In this document: one piece after another, positions 7,571 through 15,751 of the stretch
How the letters are laid out: each line of letters starts with the position of its first letter
Numbering within the stretch: the stretch's first letter is position 1
Assembly: GCF_000686885.1 (NCBI RefSeq)
Contig: NZ_JMLU01000021.1
Span: 1-64,000 of the forward strand
Length of the DNA: 64,000 nucleotides
Origin: Flavobacterium sasangense DSM 21067
GTDB taxonomy: Bacteria > Bacteroidota > Bacteroidia > Flavobacteriales > Flavobacteriaceae
Direction: 5' to 3'
Position numbers and translations under genes: made by a program
The notes under the pieces: generated by a model
Databases searched by the model: none
Told to the model about the DNA's origin: nothing
The model's input: the letters and a program-made list of their open reading frames with translations, nothing else

Positions 7571-7933
7571 ATGAAAAAATATTTTATCCAAAAATCACCA
7601 TTTGTAGTTCCAACAACAGACGGGAAATTGATTGAAGAACATCACGGATTAGCAACTACAAATAATTCAGCGATTTCAATTGCACATATGATTGCACCAC
7701 CAGGTTGGAGCGAACCTTTTCAAACTCCAGAATTTGATGAATACACTTATATTATCAAAGGGAAAAAGCAATTCATTATTGAAGATGAAATATTAATTTT
7801 AGAAACAGGTCAATCGATAAAAATTGAGAAAAACACTCGCGTTCAATATTCAAATCCGTTTGATGAACCGTGTGAATATTTAGCAATTTGTACGCCTGCG
7901 TTTAGTATGGATTCCGTTAACAGAGAAGAATAA
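7571..7933 (+). CDS. Cupin-domain protein
   Basis: A 120-residue single cupin barrel. Cupin motif 1 is weak (PPGWSEPFQTPEFDEYTYIIKGKKQFIIE), and motif 2 is replaced by a hydrophobic strand around KIEKNTRVQYSNPFDEPCEYLAICTPAF. Few of the usual metal-binding His residues are kept, so it may be a binding protein and not an enzyme. It is the last gene of the 5681-7933 group and ends at a shared terminator. Confidence 0.8.
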   Translation: MKKYFIQKSPFVVPTTDGKLIEEHHGLATTNNSAISIAHMIAPPGWSEPFQTPEFDEYTYIIKGKKQFIIEDEILILETGQSIKIEKNTRVQYSNPFDEPCEYLAICTPAFSMDSVNREE

Positions 7934-7934
7934 A

Positions 7935-7958
7935 AAAAAGAGGCGATTGCCTCTTTTT
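7935..7958. terminator. Bidirectional terminator between cupin gene and kmo
   Basis: AAAAAGAGGC, loop GATT, GCCTCTTTTT: a 10-bp perfect stem with A and T runs on both sides. It can end both convergent transcripts. Confidence 0.88.
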
Positions 7959-7960
7959 AT

Positions 7961-9301
7961 TTATTTTAATAATTCTAAAATTTTATTTTCTACTTCTTCT
8001 GAATTCCAATTTTTTTGAATATTATCCATTTTCAAAACTTCTTGCATAATTTCATTTTGAAAATCGCCAATTGCCATGGCTTCTGAATAAGGTTGTAAAC
8101 TAAAAGTCACACGGCTATATAACGGCAACCATTTTTCTGGATGTTTGTCCGAAAACCATTTTTCGATTTTCTTTTGTAGTAAGAAATTAGCATCCGCAGT
8201 TTTTGCACTCATTTCTTCAAAATTTCTTCTCGAAAGTTCGGCAATAGCATCGGCGTTTGGTTTTCTTGAAATTTCGTAGGCTTTAAAAATTCGATCCCAA
8301 TCGTCTCCATATTGTTGCATTAATTCATTCAGAATCGTAATATCTTCAAAACCCGCATTCATTCCGTGACCATAAAAAGGCACAATCGCGTGCGCAGAAT
8401 CACCAATTAAAGCAATTTTATCGTTAAAAGTCCAAGGGAAACATTTCATAATCGCCAAATAACTGTTCGGATTTCTGAAAAAATCACGCACTAAATCTGG
8501 AATTACGTCTTTTGTATCAGGAAAATAAGTCGCGAAAAACGAAACTAACTTTTCTTCATTAGTTAACGATTCAAACGAATTTTCGCCTTCAATCGGCATG
8601 AACAAAGTACAAGTAAAAGAGTTGTCTAAATTAGCCAATCCCATCAACATGAAATTACCTCTTGGCCAAATATGTAAGGAATGAATATCAATTTTTGGAG
8701 AACCATCAGCATTAGCAGGAATATGTAATTCTTTGTAACCTATTTTCATGAACTCTTGCGAATAATCAAACATCGATTGACGTTGCATTCTGTGTCTAAT
8801 TCTCGAGAAAGCGCCATCGGCTCCAAAAACTTTATCATATTTTAACTCGGTCCAATCACCTTGTTCGGTTTCGCCTTCCCACAAAGTTGCTGTGGCTAAG
8901 GTTACATCCCAAATTTTACGTTCGAAGAAAAATTCTACACCTTCAGCTTCCGCCAAATCGACCATTTTTCTATTCAAAACGCCTCTTGATAAAGAAAAAA
9001 TAGCTTCGCCTTCTTTTCCGTAATATTGATAATTCAGTTTTCCATCTTGTAAGTGAATCGCTCTTTTATCTACTGGAATTCCGATTTTTCTAATTTCTTC
9101 ATCTAAACCTACATCTTCCAATGCTTTCCAACCGCGATTTGACATCACCAAATTAATAGAACGACCTGAAAACTCAACCGTTCTAATATCGGGACTTCTG
9201 TCGAAAACATGTACTGTATGTCCAGCTCTTTTTAAATAGATTGCCAATAAAGTTCCTACTAATCCAGAACCTACTACAGCAATTTTTTGTGGCGTTTGCA
9301 T
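7961..9301 (-). CDS. kmo: Kynurenine 3-monooxygenase
   Basis: This FAD-dependent monooxygenase hydroxylates L-kynurenine to 3-hydroxykynurenine with NADPH. The 446-residue protein starts MQTPQKIAVVGSGLVG, with the GxGxxG FAD motif at residues 11-16. It keeps SGRSINLVMSNRGWKAL, LSRGVLNRKMVDLAE and the second FAD motif ALIGDSAHAIVPFYGHGMN, all typical of KMO. The start at 9301 is chosen because the 26 residues upstream (a basic, hydrophobic stretch) precede the Rossmann fold without family support. Kynureninase, the next enzyme, is encoded at 17929-19212. Confidence 0.93.
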   Translation of the reverse strand: MQTPQKIAVVGSGLVGTLLAIYLKRAGHTVHVFDRSPDIRTVEFSGRSINLVMSNRGWKALEDVGLDEEIRKIGIPVDKRAIHLQDGKLNYQYYGKEGEAIFSLSRGVLNRKMVDLAEAEGVEFFFERKIWDVTLATATLWEGETEQGDWTELKYDKVFGADGAFSRIRHRMQRQSMFDYSQEFMKIGYKELHIPANADGSPKIDIHSLHIWPRGNFMLMGLANLDNSFTCTLFMPIEGENSFESLTNEEKLVSFFATYFPDTKDVIPDLVRDFFRNPNSYLAIMKCFPWTFNDKIALIGDSAHAIVPFYGHGMNAGFEDITILNELMQQYGDDWDRIFKAYEISRKPNADAIAELSRRNFEEMSAKTADANFLLQKKIEKWFSDKHPEKWLPLYSRVTFSLQPYSEAMAIGDFQNEIMQEVLKMDNIQKNWNSEEVENKILELLK

Positions 9302-9429
9302 GAAGATTTTTGTAAAAATTTGGACTGCAAAAATACGGAATAATAAATTTCTAAGCCCGACTTTTATCAGATTTTTCATTTTGAGTTCAAATTTTGTTTA
9401 ATTATTTTTAATATTAGTTAAACAAAATG

Positions 9430-9437
9430 TATCTTTG
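9430..9437 (+). promoter_or_regulatory. -7 box of the flavin reductase/photolyase operon
   Basis: TATCTTTG matches TAnnTTTG exactly and lies 13 bp before the ATG at 9451. No TTTG is seen at the proper -33 distance, so the promoter may need an activator or be weak. Confidence 0.5.
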
Positions 9438-9450
9438 AATAAAAATTGCT

Positions 9451-10086
9451 ATGAGAAAGATTACGAAAGACGAATTGTTCTATATGTCAAAAGTGCCGCG
9501 ACTGAACTTAGTCAATTGCGTTACCGGTTACAAATCCGCTAATTTAATTGGAACAGTTTCAACTGAAGGCGTATTAAATGTTGCTGTTTTCAGCAGCGTT
9601 ACGCATTTGGGAAGCGAACCACCATTGTTAGGATTTATAGTTAGACCCACAACGGTTCCAAGAGACACTTATAAAAACATAAAAGAAACTGGATTCTTTA
9701 CTATAAATCATATTACCGAAGAAATGATTGCCGATGCACATCATACATCCTCAAGTTATGACGAACACATTTCAGAATTCGACAAAACTAATTTAGAACC
9801 CGAATTTATAGACCATCACAAAGTCCCTTTTGTAAAAGGAAGTCCTATTCAATTACTTTGTAAATATGTAAACGAATACAAAATTGAAGAAAACGACTGT
9901 ATTCACATCATCGCTTCGATTGAAACTATTTATGCAGATGAAAATTTGTTTCATGATGACAATTGGATGCAATTAGACAAAGGAAATGTAGTAGCTATTA
10001 ATGGTTTAGATGGTTATGCTGTTCCGAAACTATCAGACAGATTTCATTATGCACGACCAGATAAACCTTCAACTTCGATGTTATAA
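9451..10086 (+). CDS. Flavin reductase-like, FMN-binding split-barrel protein
   Basis: The 211-residue protein belongs to the flavin reductase-like FMN-binding family. The cofactor-contacting strand reads [25 protein letters not shown], followed by [11 protein letters not shown]. Members bind FMN and reduce free flavin or serve as oxidoreductases. Its neighbours are flavoproteins: its stop codon overlaps the DUF2256 ATG (TAATG), and two photolyase-family genes follow. This suggests a role in supplying or handling flavin for them, but that is inferred from position only. Confidence 0.85.
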   Translation: MRKITKDELFYMSKVPRLNLVNCVTGYKSANLIGTVSTEGVLNVAVFSSVTHLGSEPPLLGFIVRPTTVPRDTYKNIKETGFFTINHITEEMIADAHHTSSSYDEHISEFDKTNLEPEFIDHHKVPFVKGSPIQLLCKYVNEYKIEENDCIHIIASIETIYADENLFHDDNWMQLDKGNVVAINGLDGYAVPKLSDRFHYARPDKPSTSML

Positions 10087-10253
10087 TGGCGCATAAAAAA
10101 GTAAATCTTCCCGAAAAAATATGTAAAACCTGTCAACGCCCTTTTTCATGGCGCAAAAAATGGGAGAAAAATTGGGAAGAAGTTGTGTATTGTAGTGATA
10201 AATGTAGAATGAATAAAAATTTCAAAAATCAAGTTCAAGGGCAAGATGAATAA
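10086..10253 (+). CDS. DUF2256 small zinc-finger protein
   Basis: This 55-residue protein ([16 protein letters not shown]...) has the cysteine pairs CKTC (C13, C16) and CSDKC (C36, C40), enough for one zinc site. The intervening [15 protein letters not shown] is the DUF2256 signature. Genes of this family are often found beside photolyase/cryptochrome genes, as here. The function is not established. The ATG overlaps the stop of the flavin reductase gene by one base. Confidence 0.88.
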   Translation: MAHKKVNLPEKICKTCQRPFSWRKKWEKNWEEVVYCSDKCRMNKNFKNQVQGQDE

Positions 10254-10268
10254 TCAAACACAAAAAAA

Positions 10269-10310
10269 AGGAACACAGATTTGAGAAATAAGAGAAATCT
10301 TTAAAATCTT
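10269..10310. repeat. Second copy of the AACACAGATT repeat
   Basis: GGAACACAGATTTGAGAAAT and the following AAGAGAAATCTTTAAAATC resemble the arms of the element at 4829-4884. It occupies most of the 120-bp gap between DUF2256 and the cryptochrome gene. Confidence 0.45.
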
Positions 10311-10373
10311 TTATGAACTTTTTCACAAAGTTATTCTGTAAAGAAAACTTATGTGACTTATATGTTTAAAATT

Positions 10374-11678
10374 ATGAACGGATTAGTATGGTTTAGAAAC
10401 GATTTGCGCACGATTGACAATCATTCGTTGTACAATGCTTGTAGGGAAAATGAAAAAGTAATTGGCATTTATTGTCTAGATCCAAGACAATTCGAAACAA
10501 CTCAATACGGTTTCAAAAAAACAGAAAAATTTAGAACGCAATTTCTTTTAGAGACTTTAGCCGAATTACAACAAAATTTAGCGGAGAAGAATATCTCCTT
10601 ATTAGTTTATTACGGTTATCCCGAACAATTGATTCCAGAAGTAGCTGCAAAATATCAAATTGACACGATTTATAGCCAAAACGAATGGACGCAAGAAGAA
10701 GTGGATATTGAATCTGAAGTGCGAAATTTAATTCCTGCGGTGAATTGGAAAAAGTATTACGATCAATTCTTATTTCATCCTGATGATGTTCCGTATGAAG
10801 ATTGGGAGAAAATTCCAGAAGTGTTTACGGAATTTAGAAAACAATTAGAAAAGAAAGTTCGAGTACGACCAACAGTGGCTATTACAATAAAACTTATTTC
10901 TAATGTAATTGAAGAAAAAATTACAATTCCTACGTTGGAAGATTTGGGATTTGACTCCGAAGCTTCGGAGTTCAAACAACCGAATAAAACCGCTTTTCCT
11001 TTTAAAGGTGGCGAAAATCATGCTAAAAAAAGAATCAAAGACTATTTTTGGGACACCAAAAAGCTAGCTGTTTACAAGAAAACTCGTAATGGTTTGGTTG
11101 GAAAAGATTATAGTTCGAAACTTTCAGCTTGGTTAGCGAATGGTAGTATTTCGGCAAGAACAATTTACTGGGAAGTGCAACAATTTGAGAAAAAAGTAGT
11201 CAAAAACGAAGATACGTATTGGTTGATTTTCGAATTGATTTGGCGTGATTATTTCAAATACATTTCGCTAAAACACGGCAACAAAATTTTCCAATTGAAC
11301 GGCATTTTGCAAAAAGAATACCATTGGAATCAAAACACAAAAGCTTTTAATCAATGGACGAACGGCACCACACCAGAACATTTTGTGAACGCCAACATGA
11401 TTGAATTGCAAAGAACAGGTTGGATGAGCAATCGCGGCCGTCAAAATGTGGCGAGTTATTGGGCAAAAGAATGGGAACAAGATTGGCGCATTGGGGCGGC
11501 TTATTTTGAGAGCATGTTGATTGATTACGATGTGCATAGCAATTATGGCAATTGGATGTACAATGCTGGTGTTGGCAACGATCCAAGAGATAGAAAATTC
11601 AACATCAAACGTCAAGCAGAAATGTACGATTGCGATGGAAAATTTCAGAAAATGTGGTTAATTCCTGAATTATTTTAG
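10374..11678 (+). CDS. DASH-family cryptochrome/photolyase
   Basis: Cry-DASH proteins bind FAD and an antenna and repair cyclobutane dimers, mainly in single-stranded DNA, or act in signalling. The 434-residue protein starts MNGLVWFRNDLRTIDNHSL, the standard DNA-photolyase domain start. The FAD-binding half has ISARTIYWEVQQFE, LIFELIWRDYFKYISLKHG, ELQRTGWMSNRGRQNVASYWAKE and DYDVHSNYGNWMYNAGVGNDPR, all DASH-type. The start at 10374 fits the family better than the ATG seven codons upstream. The next gene starts at the base after the stop codon. Confidence 0.92.
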   Translation: MNGLVWFRNDLRTIDNHSLYNACRENEKVIGIYCLDPRQFETTQYGFKKTEKFRTQFLLETLAELQQNLAEKNISLLVYYGYPEQLIPEVAAKYQIDTIYSQNEWTQEEVDIESEVRNLIPAVNWKKYYDQFLFHPDDVPYEDWEKIPEVFTEFRKQLEKKVRVRPTVAITIKLISNVIEEKITIPTLEDLGFDSEASEFKQPNKTAFPFKGGENHAKKRIKDYFWDTKKLAVYKKTRNGLVGKDYSSKLSAWLANGSISARTIYWEVQQFEKKVVKNEDTYWLIFELIWRDYFKYISLKHGNKIFQLNGILQKEYHWNQNTKAFNQWTNGTTPEHFVNANMIELQRTGWMSNRGRQNVASYWAKEWEQDWRIGAAYFESMLIDYDVHSNYGNWMYNAGVGNDPRDRKFNIKRQAEMYDCDGKFQKMWLIPELF

Positions 11679-13211
11679 ATGAAAACACTTCGATTACTTT
11701 TGGGCGACCAACTCAATTCGGAACATTCTTGGTTTGATGAAGTCAATTCCGAAGTGGTTTATGTAATGGCAGAAATGCGACAGGAAACGGATTATGTGAA
11801 ACATCACATTCAAAAAGTGGTGGCGTTTTTTCTTTCGATGCGCAATTTTTCAGAGGAATTGAAGCATAAAGGTCATCAAGTGGTTTATTATAAAATTTCG
11901 GATGCCAATAATCCTCATAATTTAGAACAATTGATTCTGGATTTGGTTGAAAAGAATACAATCGAGCAATTTGAATACCAACTTCCGGATGAATATCGAT
12001 TGGACGAGCAATTAAAATCCATTTGTGAAAAACTTTCTATTCCCACAAAAGCCGTTGATTCTGAACATTTTTATACTTCTAGAAATGAGTTGGCTGATTT
12101 TTTCAAAGGAAAAAAGCAACTTTTAATGGAAAGTTTCTATCGCATGATGCGAAAAAAACACGATGTTTTAATGGTCGGCGATCAACCGTTAGATGGAAAA
12201 TGGAACTTTGACCAAAACAACCGCAATCAATATAAAAATGAAGTTCCGATTCCGTTTCCTTTGGAATTTCCTAAAAATGTGAAGGAACTTGTTGCCGAAA
12301 TTGAAGCGCAAAACATCACGACTTTTGGAAGTATTGATATGGAAAATTTCAATTGGCCGACTTCCAGAAACGAAAGTTTACAATTGATTGACTATTTCTG
12401 TGAGCATTTGTTGGAACATTTTGGAACGTATCAAGATTCGTTATTTTCTGGACATAAATTTCTATTTCACTCGCGTTTGTCTTTTTCGATGAATTCTAAA
12501 ATGATTAGTCCGAAAGAAGTTGTGGATGCTGTGATTTCATATTATTACCAAAATCAAGAAACCATTGAATTGGCACAAGTAGAAGGCTTTGTACGACAAA
12601 TTATTGGTTGGCGCGAATATGTCAGAGGAATTTATTGGAAAAAAATGCCGAATTATGCCCAAATGAACGCCTTAGAAAACTACAATCCACTACCTGAATT
12701 CTTTTGGACCGGAAAAACCAAAATGAAATGCATGCAACATTCGATTTCTCAAAGTTTATCGGAAGCATATGCACATCATATTCAGCGTTTGATGGTTATT
12801 GGCAATTTTTCGTTATTAGCACAATTACATCCTGATGAAGTTGACGCTTGGTATTTAGGCGTTTACATCGATGCGATTGAATGGGTAGAAATACCTAATA
12901 CACGCGGTATGAGTCAATATGCGGATGGTGGAATTGTAGCCACGAAACCTTATGTTTCTTCTGGAAGTTACATTAATAAAATGAGCAATTATTGTGGCAG
13001 TTGTCATTACAACGTAAAAGAGAAATTGGGCGATAAAGCCTGTCCGTTTAATAGTTTGTATTGGCATTTTTTAGATGAGAAAAAACAGCATTTTGCAAAC
13101 AATCAAAGAATGAGCATGATGTTAGCTTTACTAAGAAAAATGAAACCTGAAGAATTAGCCGCTACGAAAGAAAAAGCGATATCGATTTTGGAGGATATCA
13201 ATAATTTATAA
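11679..13211 (+). CDS. FeS-BCP family (6-4) photolyase-related protein
   Basis: The 510-residue protein belongs to the photolyase-related family (DPRP) that holds a 4Fe-4S cluster, FAD and a lumazine antenna; characterised members repair (6-4) photoproducts. It begins MKTLRLLLGDQLNSEHSWFD, as the family does. Four cysteines at about residues 350, 439, 442 and 455 (KMKCMQHS, NYCGSCHY, KACPF) match the spacing of the cluster ligands in characterised members. It directly abuts the Cry-DASH gene, so both enzymes are probably made together and may have different substrates. Confidence 0.92.
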   Translation: MKTLRLLLGDQLNSEHSWFDEVNSEVVYVMAEMRQETDYVKHHIQKVVAFFLSMRNFSEELKHKGHQVVYYKISDANNPHNLEQLILDLVEKNTIEQFEYQLPDEYRLDEQLKSICEKLSIPTKAVDSEHFYTSRNELADFFKGKKQLLMESFYRMMRKKHDVLMVGDQPLDGKWNFDQNNRNQYKNEVPIPFPLEFPKNVKELVAEIEAQNITTFGSIDMENFNWPTSRNESLQLIDYFCEHLLEHFGTYQDSLFSGHKFLFHSRLSFSMNSKMISPKEVVDAVISYYYQNQETIELAQVEGFVRQIIGWREYVRGIYWKKMPNYAQMNALENYNPLPEFFWTGKTKMKCMQHSISQSLSEAYAHHIQRLMVIGNFSLLAQLHPDEVDAWYLGVYIDAIEWVEIPNTRGMSQYADGGIVATKPYVSSGSYINKMSNYCGSCHYNVKEKLGDKACPFNSLYWHFLDEKKQHFANNQRMSMMLALLRKMKPEELAATKEKAISILEDINNL

Positions 13212-13213
13212 AA

Positions 13214-13240
13214 AAACCGAAGCTTTTAAAACTTCGGTTT
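13214..13240. terminator. Terminator after the photolyase operon
   Basis: AAACCGAAG and CTTCGGTTT form a 9-bp stem around a 9-nt loop, with A-rich and T-rich flanks. It can serve the photolyase operon and the convergent lipoprotein gene. Confidence 0.85.
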
Positions 13241-13265
13241 GGTTATTTATTTATTAAAATTAATC

Positions 13266-13874
13266 CTATTCCCATTTGTCAGTTCTTTTTTGTTGATCAT
13301 TTAGAGTTAAATAGTGAATAGCAATTAACAACTGAATATTAGGATCTTCTAAATCGAATTCTTTCGGATTTTTATAAATACTTTGTTGTAACCAGCCTAC
13401 TGATTCAAAATCTCCAGCTTCAATAAGTCTATCCGCATAATTTTTAACTTCTGGATTATTTTTTCCAAATTCAGTCAAAAATTTTTGATATTTCCCATTA
13501 TATTTTGAACCTAAATTTTTTAATTCCAAACCAGTATCTGGATAAGTCGCTTTTCCAAACTCCCATATTTCATCAAACGTAGATTTCGAAATAGAATTGT
13601 AAAGTTCTTTTTGTTTTTCAAAATCCACTTTCTCTAAAATCGGGTGCCAACCATTTTCTAATAATCCCGGTAATATTTTAGAAAAACAGACTTTAAAATC
13701 AGATTTTTTATTTTCAGATATTTGGTTTTTAAAAAAGTCTCTTATTTTATTCAAGTCAGAGATTTGATCAGTGGAAAAGTTATTCTCTAGTTCAACTGTT
13801 GAATATTGAGATTTACAAGAGAAACTCAGTTGCAAAATTATTATTCCAAATATCAATATTAATACTTTTCTCAT
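13266..13874 (-). CDS. Hypothetical lipoprotein
   Basis: The start at 13874 gives MRKVLILIFGIIILQLSFSC, a lipoprotein signal peptide with its lipobox Cys at 20. The mature part, about 180 residues, is charged and mostly helical with no recognised family. It contains KATYPDTGLELKNLGSKYNGKYQKF and a C-terminal PNIQLLIAIHYLTLND helix. The protein is probably anchored in the periplasm or outer membrane. The function is unknown. Confidence 0.75.
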   Translation of the reverse strand: MRKVLILIFGIIILQLSFSCKSQYSTVELENNFSTDQISDLNKIRDFFKNQISENKKSDFKVCFSKILPGLLENGWHPILEKVDFEKQKELYNSISKSTFDEIWEFGKATYPDTGLELKNLGSKYNGKYQKFLTEFGKNNPEVKNYADRLIEAGDFESVGWLQQSIYKNPKEFDLEDPNIQLLIAIHYLTLNDQQKRTDKWE

Positions 13875-13931
13875 ATTACAAAACAAAAAACTTTAAGAAA
13901 CTGAAACAAGTTCAGTTTGACAAAAAAATTA

Positions 13932-14507
13932 TTAAACTTGTATATGTCCCCAATTTTGACCCCATTTAATACGGTAAATTTGCATTTCGGAAACATTAAA
14001 TTCTTTTGCGGTTTTTCTAACGCTGAACTTTTCACCTTGTCGCTTCATTTTTAACTTAATCCGAATGACTTGTGTAGAAGTTAGCTTTTTACCATCTCTT
14101 TTAATATTATTTTCTTGAAACTTTTTAAAAGCTTCTTTTACAGCTGGACTTTTGTGTCCGTGAGCGCGCATCTCATTGTAAGTTGCCCATTTTAAATTGT
14201 ACAACTGATTATTCATTTTATCATAATCAAGATGTAAAACATATTCTTGGTCTTCACTTACTCTTGGAATAAAAAGCTCCGCTACCATTTTATGAATGGC
14301 ATGAGAATAATAACTTTTCTTTCCGTTAACCGATCTAACATAACGTAAAAATAGAAAACCTTCAGTTGGAGCACCTTTTAGAATTTTCCCGTTTTCAATT
14401 TTATCAGTAAAACTTTTAAGTCTACCATAATTAGAAACAGCATATCTAACCTTACCTGGAACTTCAATTGGATATTCTCTCCATTGTTCAATTACAAAAT
14501 GACTCAT
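13932..14507 (-). CDS. NUMOD4/HNH-like DNA-binding protein
   Basis: The 191-residue protein begins MSHFVIEQWREYPIEVPGKV and continues with RYAVSNYGRLKSF, the NUMOD4 motif of homing endonucleases. It then has an HNH-like segment (VLHLDYDKMNNQLYNLKWAT, residues about 95-115) with the first His, the NN and the NL pair kept. The end (SVRKTAKEFNVSEMQIYRIKWGQNW) is a helix-turn-helix of the NUMOD1/DUF type. The family pattern suggests a free-standing endonuclease or a domesticated derivative. The start at 14507 is preferred, since the 34 residues upstream run into the agmatinase gene's end. Confidence 0.75.
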   Translation of the reverse strand: MSHFVIEQWREYPIEVPGKVRYAVSNYGRLKSFTDKIENGKILKGAPTEGFLFLRYVRSVNGKKSYYSHAIHKMVAELFIPRVSEDQEYVLHLDYDKMNNQLYNLKWATYNEMRAHGHKSPAVKEAFKKFQENNIKRDGKKLTSTQVIRIKLKMKRQGEKFSVRKTAKEFNVSEMQIYRIKWGQNWGHIQV

Positions 14508-14577
14508 ATTTTTGTCTTTAAATAAATTAAGGGGCGTATTATTTAAGACTTTCGTCTGATTTAATGCAAGATATAAA

Positions 14578-15654
14578 TTATTTGTTAAACTTGATTTTGT
14601 TCCCAACATTCATTTTTTGAGATTTTGCAAAAGCACCACACATATGGAATAACATTCTTGCTCCAACATTCCCATCCCAATCATCATCGCCTGGTGCTAC
14701 TTCAACTAAATCAAATCCGATAATTTCTTTATTTGTTTCAGCTAAGCGACTGAACAAGTAAGCGGCTTGCTCAAATGAAAATCCTCCTGGAACTGGAGTT
14801 CCTGTATTTGGACAATACCAAGGATACATTCCATCAATATCAAAAGAAATACAAACTTTTTCTGGTAATGAAGCGATGATATGGTCGCATTGTTGTTGCC
14901 ACGTTTTACCTTCGAAAGCTTCCTGTTTTAAATCCATATCAGTATGTACTAAAACTCTATCTTTTAAAGCTACTTCGACTTCTTGTTCACAAAAATCGCG
15001 AATTCCTACTTGTACAATTTTTGAAACTTGAGGAATTTGTAACGTATTGTACATAATAGAAGCGTGCGAATAGGTAAATCCTTCATAAGCAATACGTAAA
15101 TCCATATGCGCATCTAAATGCAAGATTCCGAAGTTGTCATATTTGGTTGCTAAAGCTTGGTAATACCCTAGTGGTGTAGAATGATCTCCACCTAAAAGCA
15201 CCACTTTTTTACCTTTGTTCATCCAACTTAGCGTTTGCTCGCGAACAGCTTCCACCATATCAGAACACGCATAATTGATTTCTTCTAAATCTTTCATTAA
15301 TGAAGGATGATGGTCTAAAATCATTCCGCTTTCTAAAGCTTTGATGATTGGAGCCGCTTGTTTTTTGAACTTTTTAGATTTCTTTTTTAACTCTTTAGCG
15401 GGTTTATCTATATAAATTCCTAATTTCCATAATTCTGGAAATTCTTGATGATTCAAATCTACCTGAAAAGAAGCGTCTAAAACCGCATCTGGACCTTTAG
15501 AAGCTCCAGAACCATAACTCACTGTAACTTCCCAAGGCACTGGAATTACAATAATTTCACTTTGCTCTGCCGAAAATGGCAAACCAAAAATAGTAGCATC
15601 TGCCAACCCTGGTTGGGATGGATCAAAATTTTCTAAAATTTGTTCTTTAGTCAT
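14578..15654 (-). CDS. Agmatinase/arginase-family ureohydrolase
   Basis: Ureohydrolases use two Mn ions to release urea from guanidino substrates. The 358-residue protein keeps the metal motifs VVLLGGDHSTPLG, ILHLDAHMDLR and CISFDIDGMYPWYCP in order. In the last motif MYP replaces the usual LDP. An unusual lysine-rich insert (AKELKKKSKKFKKQAAP) lies near residues 86-102. Sequence alone does not say whether the substrate is agmatine, arginine or another guanidino compound. No arginine decarboxylase gene is adjacent. Confidence 0.87.
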   Translation of the reverse strand: MTKEQILENFDPSQPGLADATIFGLPFSAEQSEIIVIPVPWEVTVSYGSGASKGPDAVLDASFQVDLNHQEFPELWKLGIYIDKPAKELKKKSKKFKKQAAPIIKALESGMILDHHPSLMKDLEEINYACSDMVEAVREQTLSWMNKGKKVVLLGGDHSTPLGYYQALATKYDNFGILHLDAHMDLRIAYEGFTYSHASIMYNTLQIPQVSKIVQVGIRDFCEQEVEVALKDRVLVHTDMDLKQEAFEGKTWQQQCDHIIASLPEKVCISFDIDGMYPWYCPNTGTPVPGGFSFEQAAYLFSRLAETNKEIIGFDLVEVAPGDDDWDGNVGARMLFHMCGAFAKSQKMNVGNKIKFNK

Positions 15655-15701
15655 GATTTCATGTAATTCGGTTATACACTACAAAGATAATTCATTTTAA
15701 C

Positions 15702-15733
15702 AAAAAAAGCCGAACAAGAATGTCCGGCTTTTA
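15702..15733. terminator. Terminator after the secreted metalloprotease gene
   Basis: AAAAGCCGAACA and TGTCCGGCTTTT pair with one mismatch around a short AGAA loop. On the minus strand the stem is followed by a run of T, as expected for the end of the 15752-17851 transcript. Confidence 0.8.
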
Positions 15734-15751
15734 CTATTTCTTTGAAATTTG

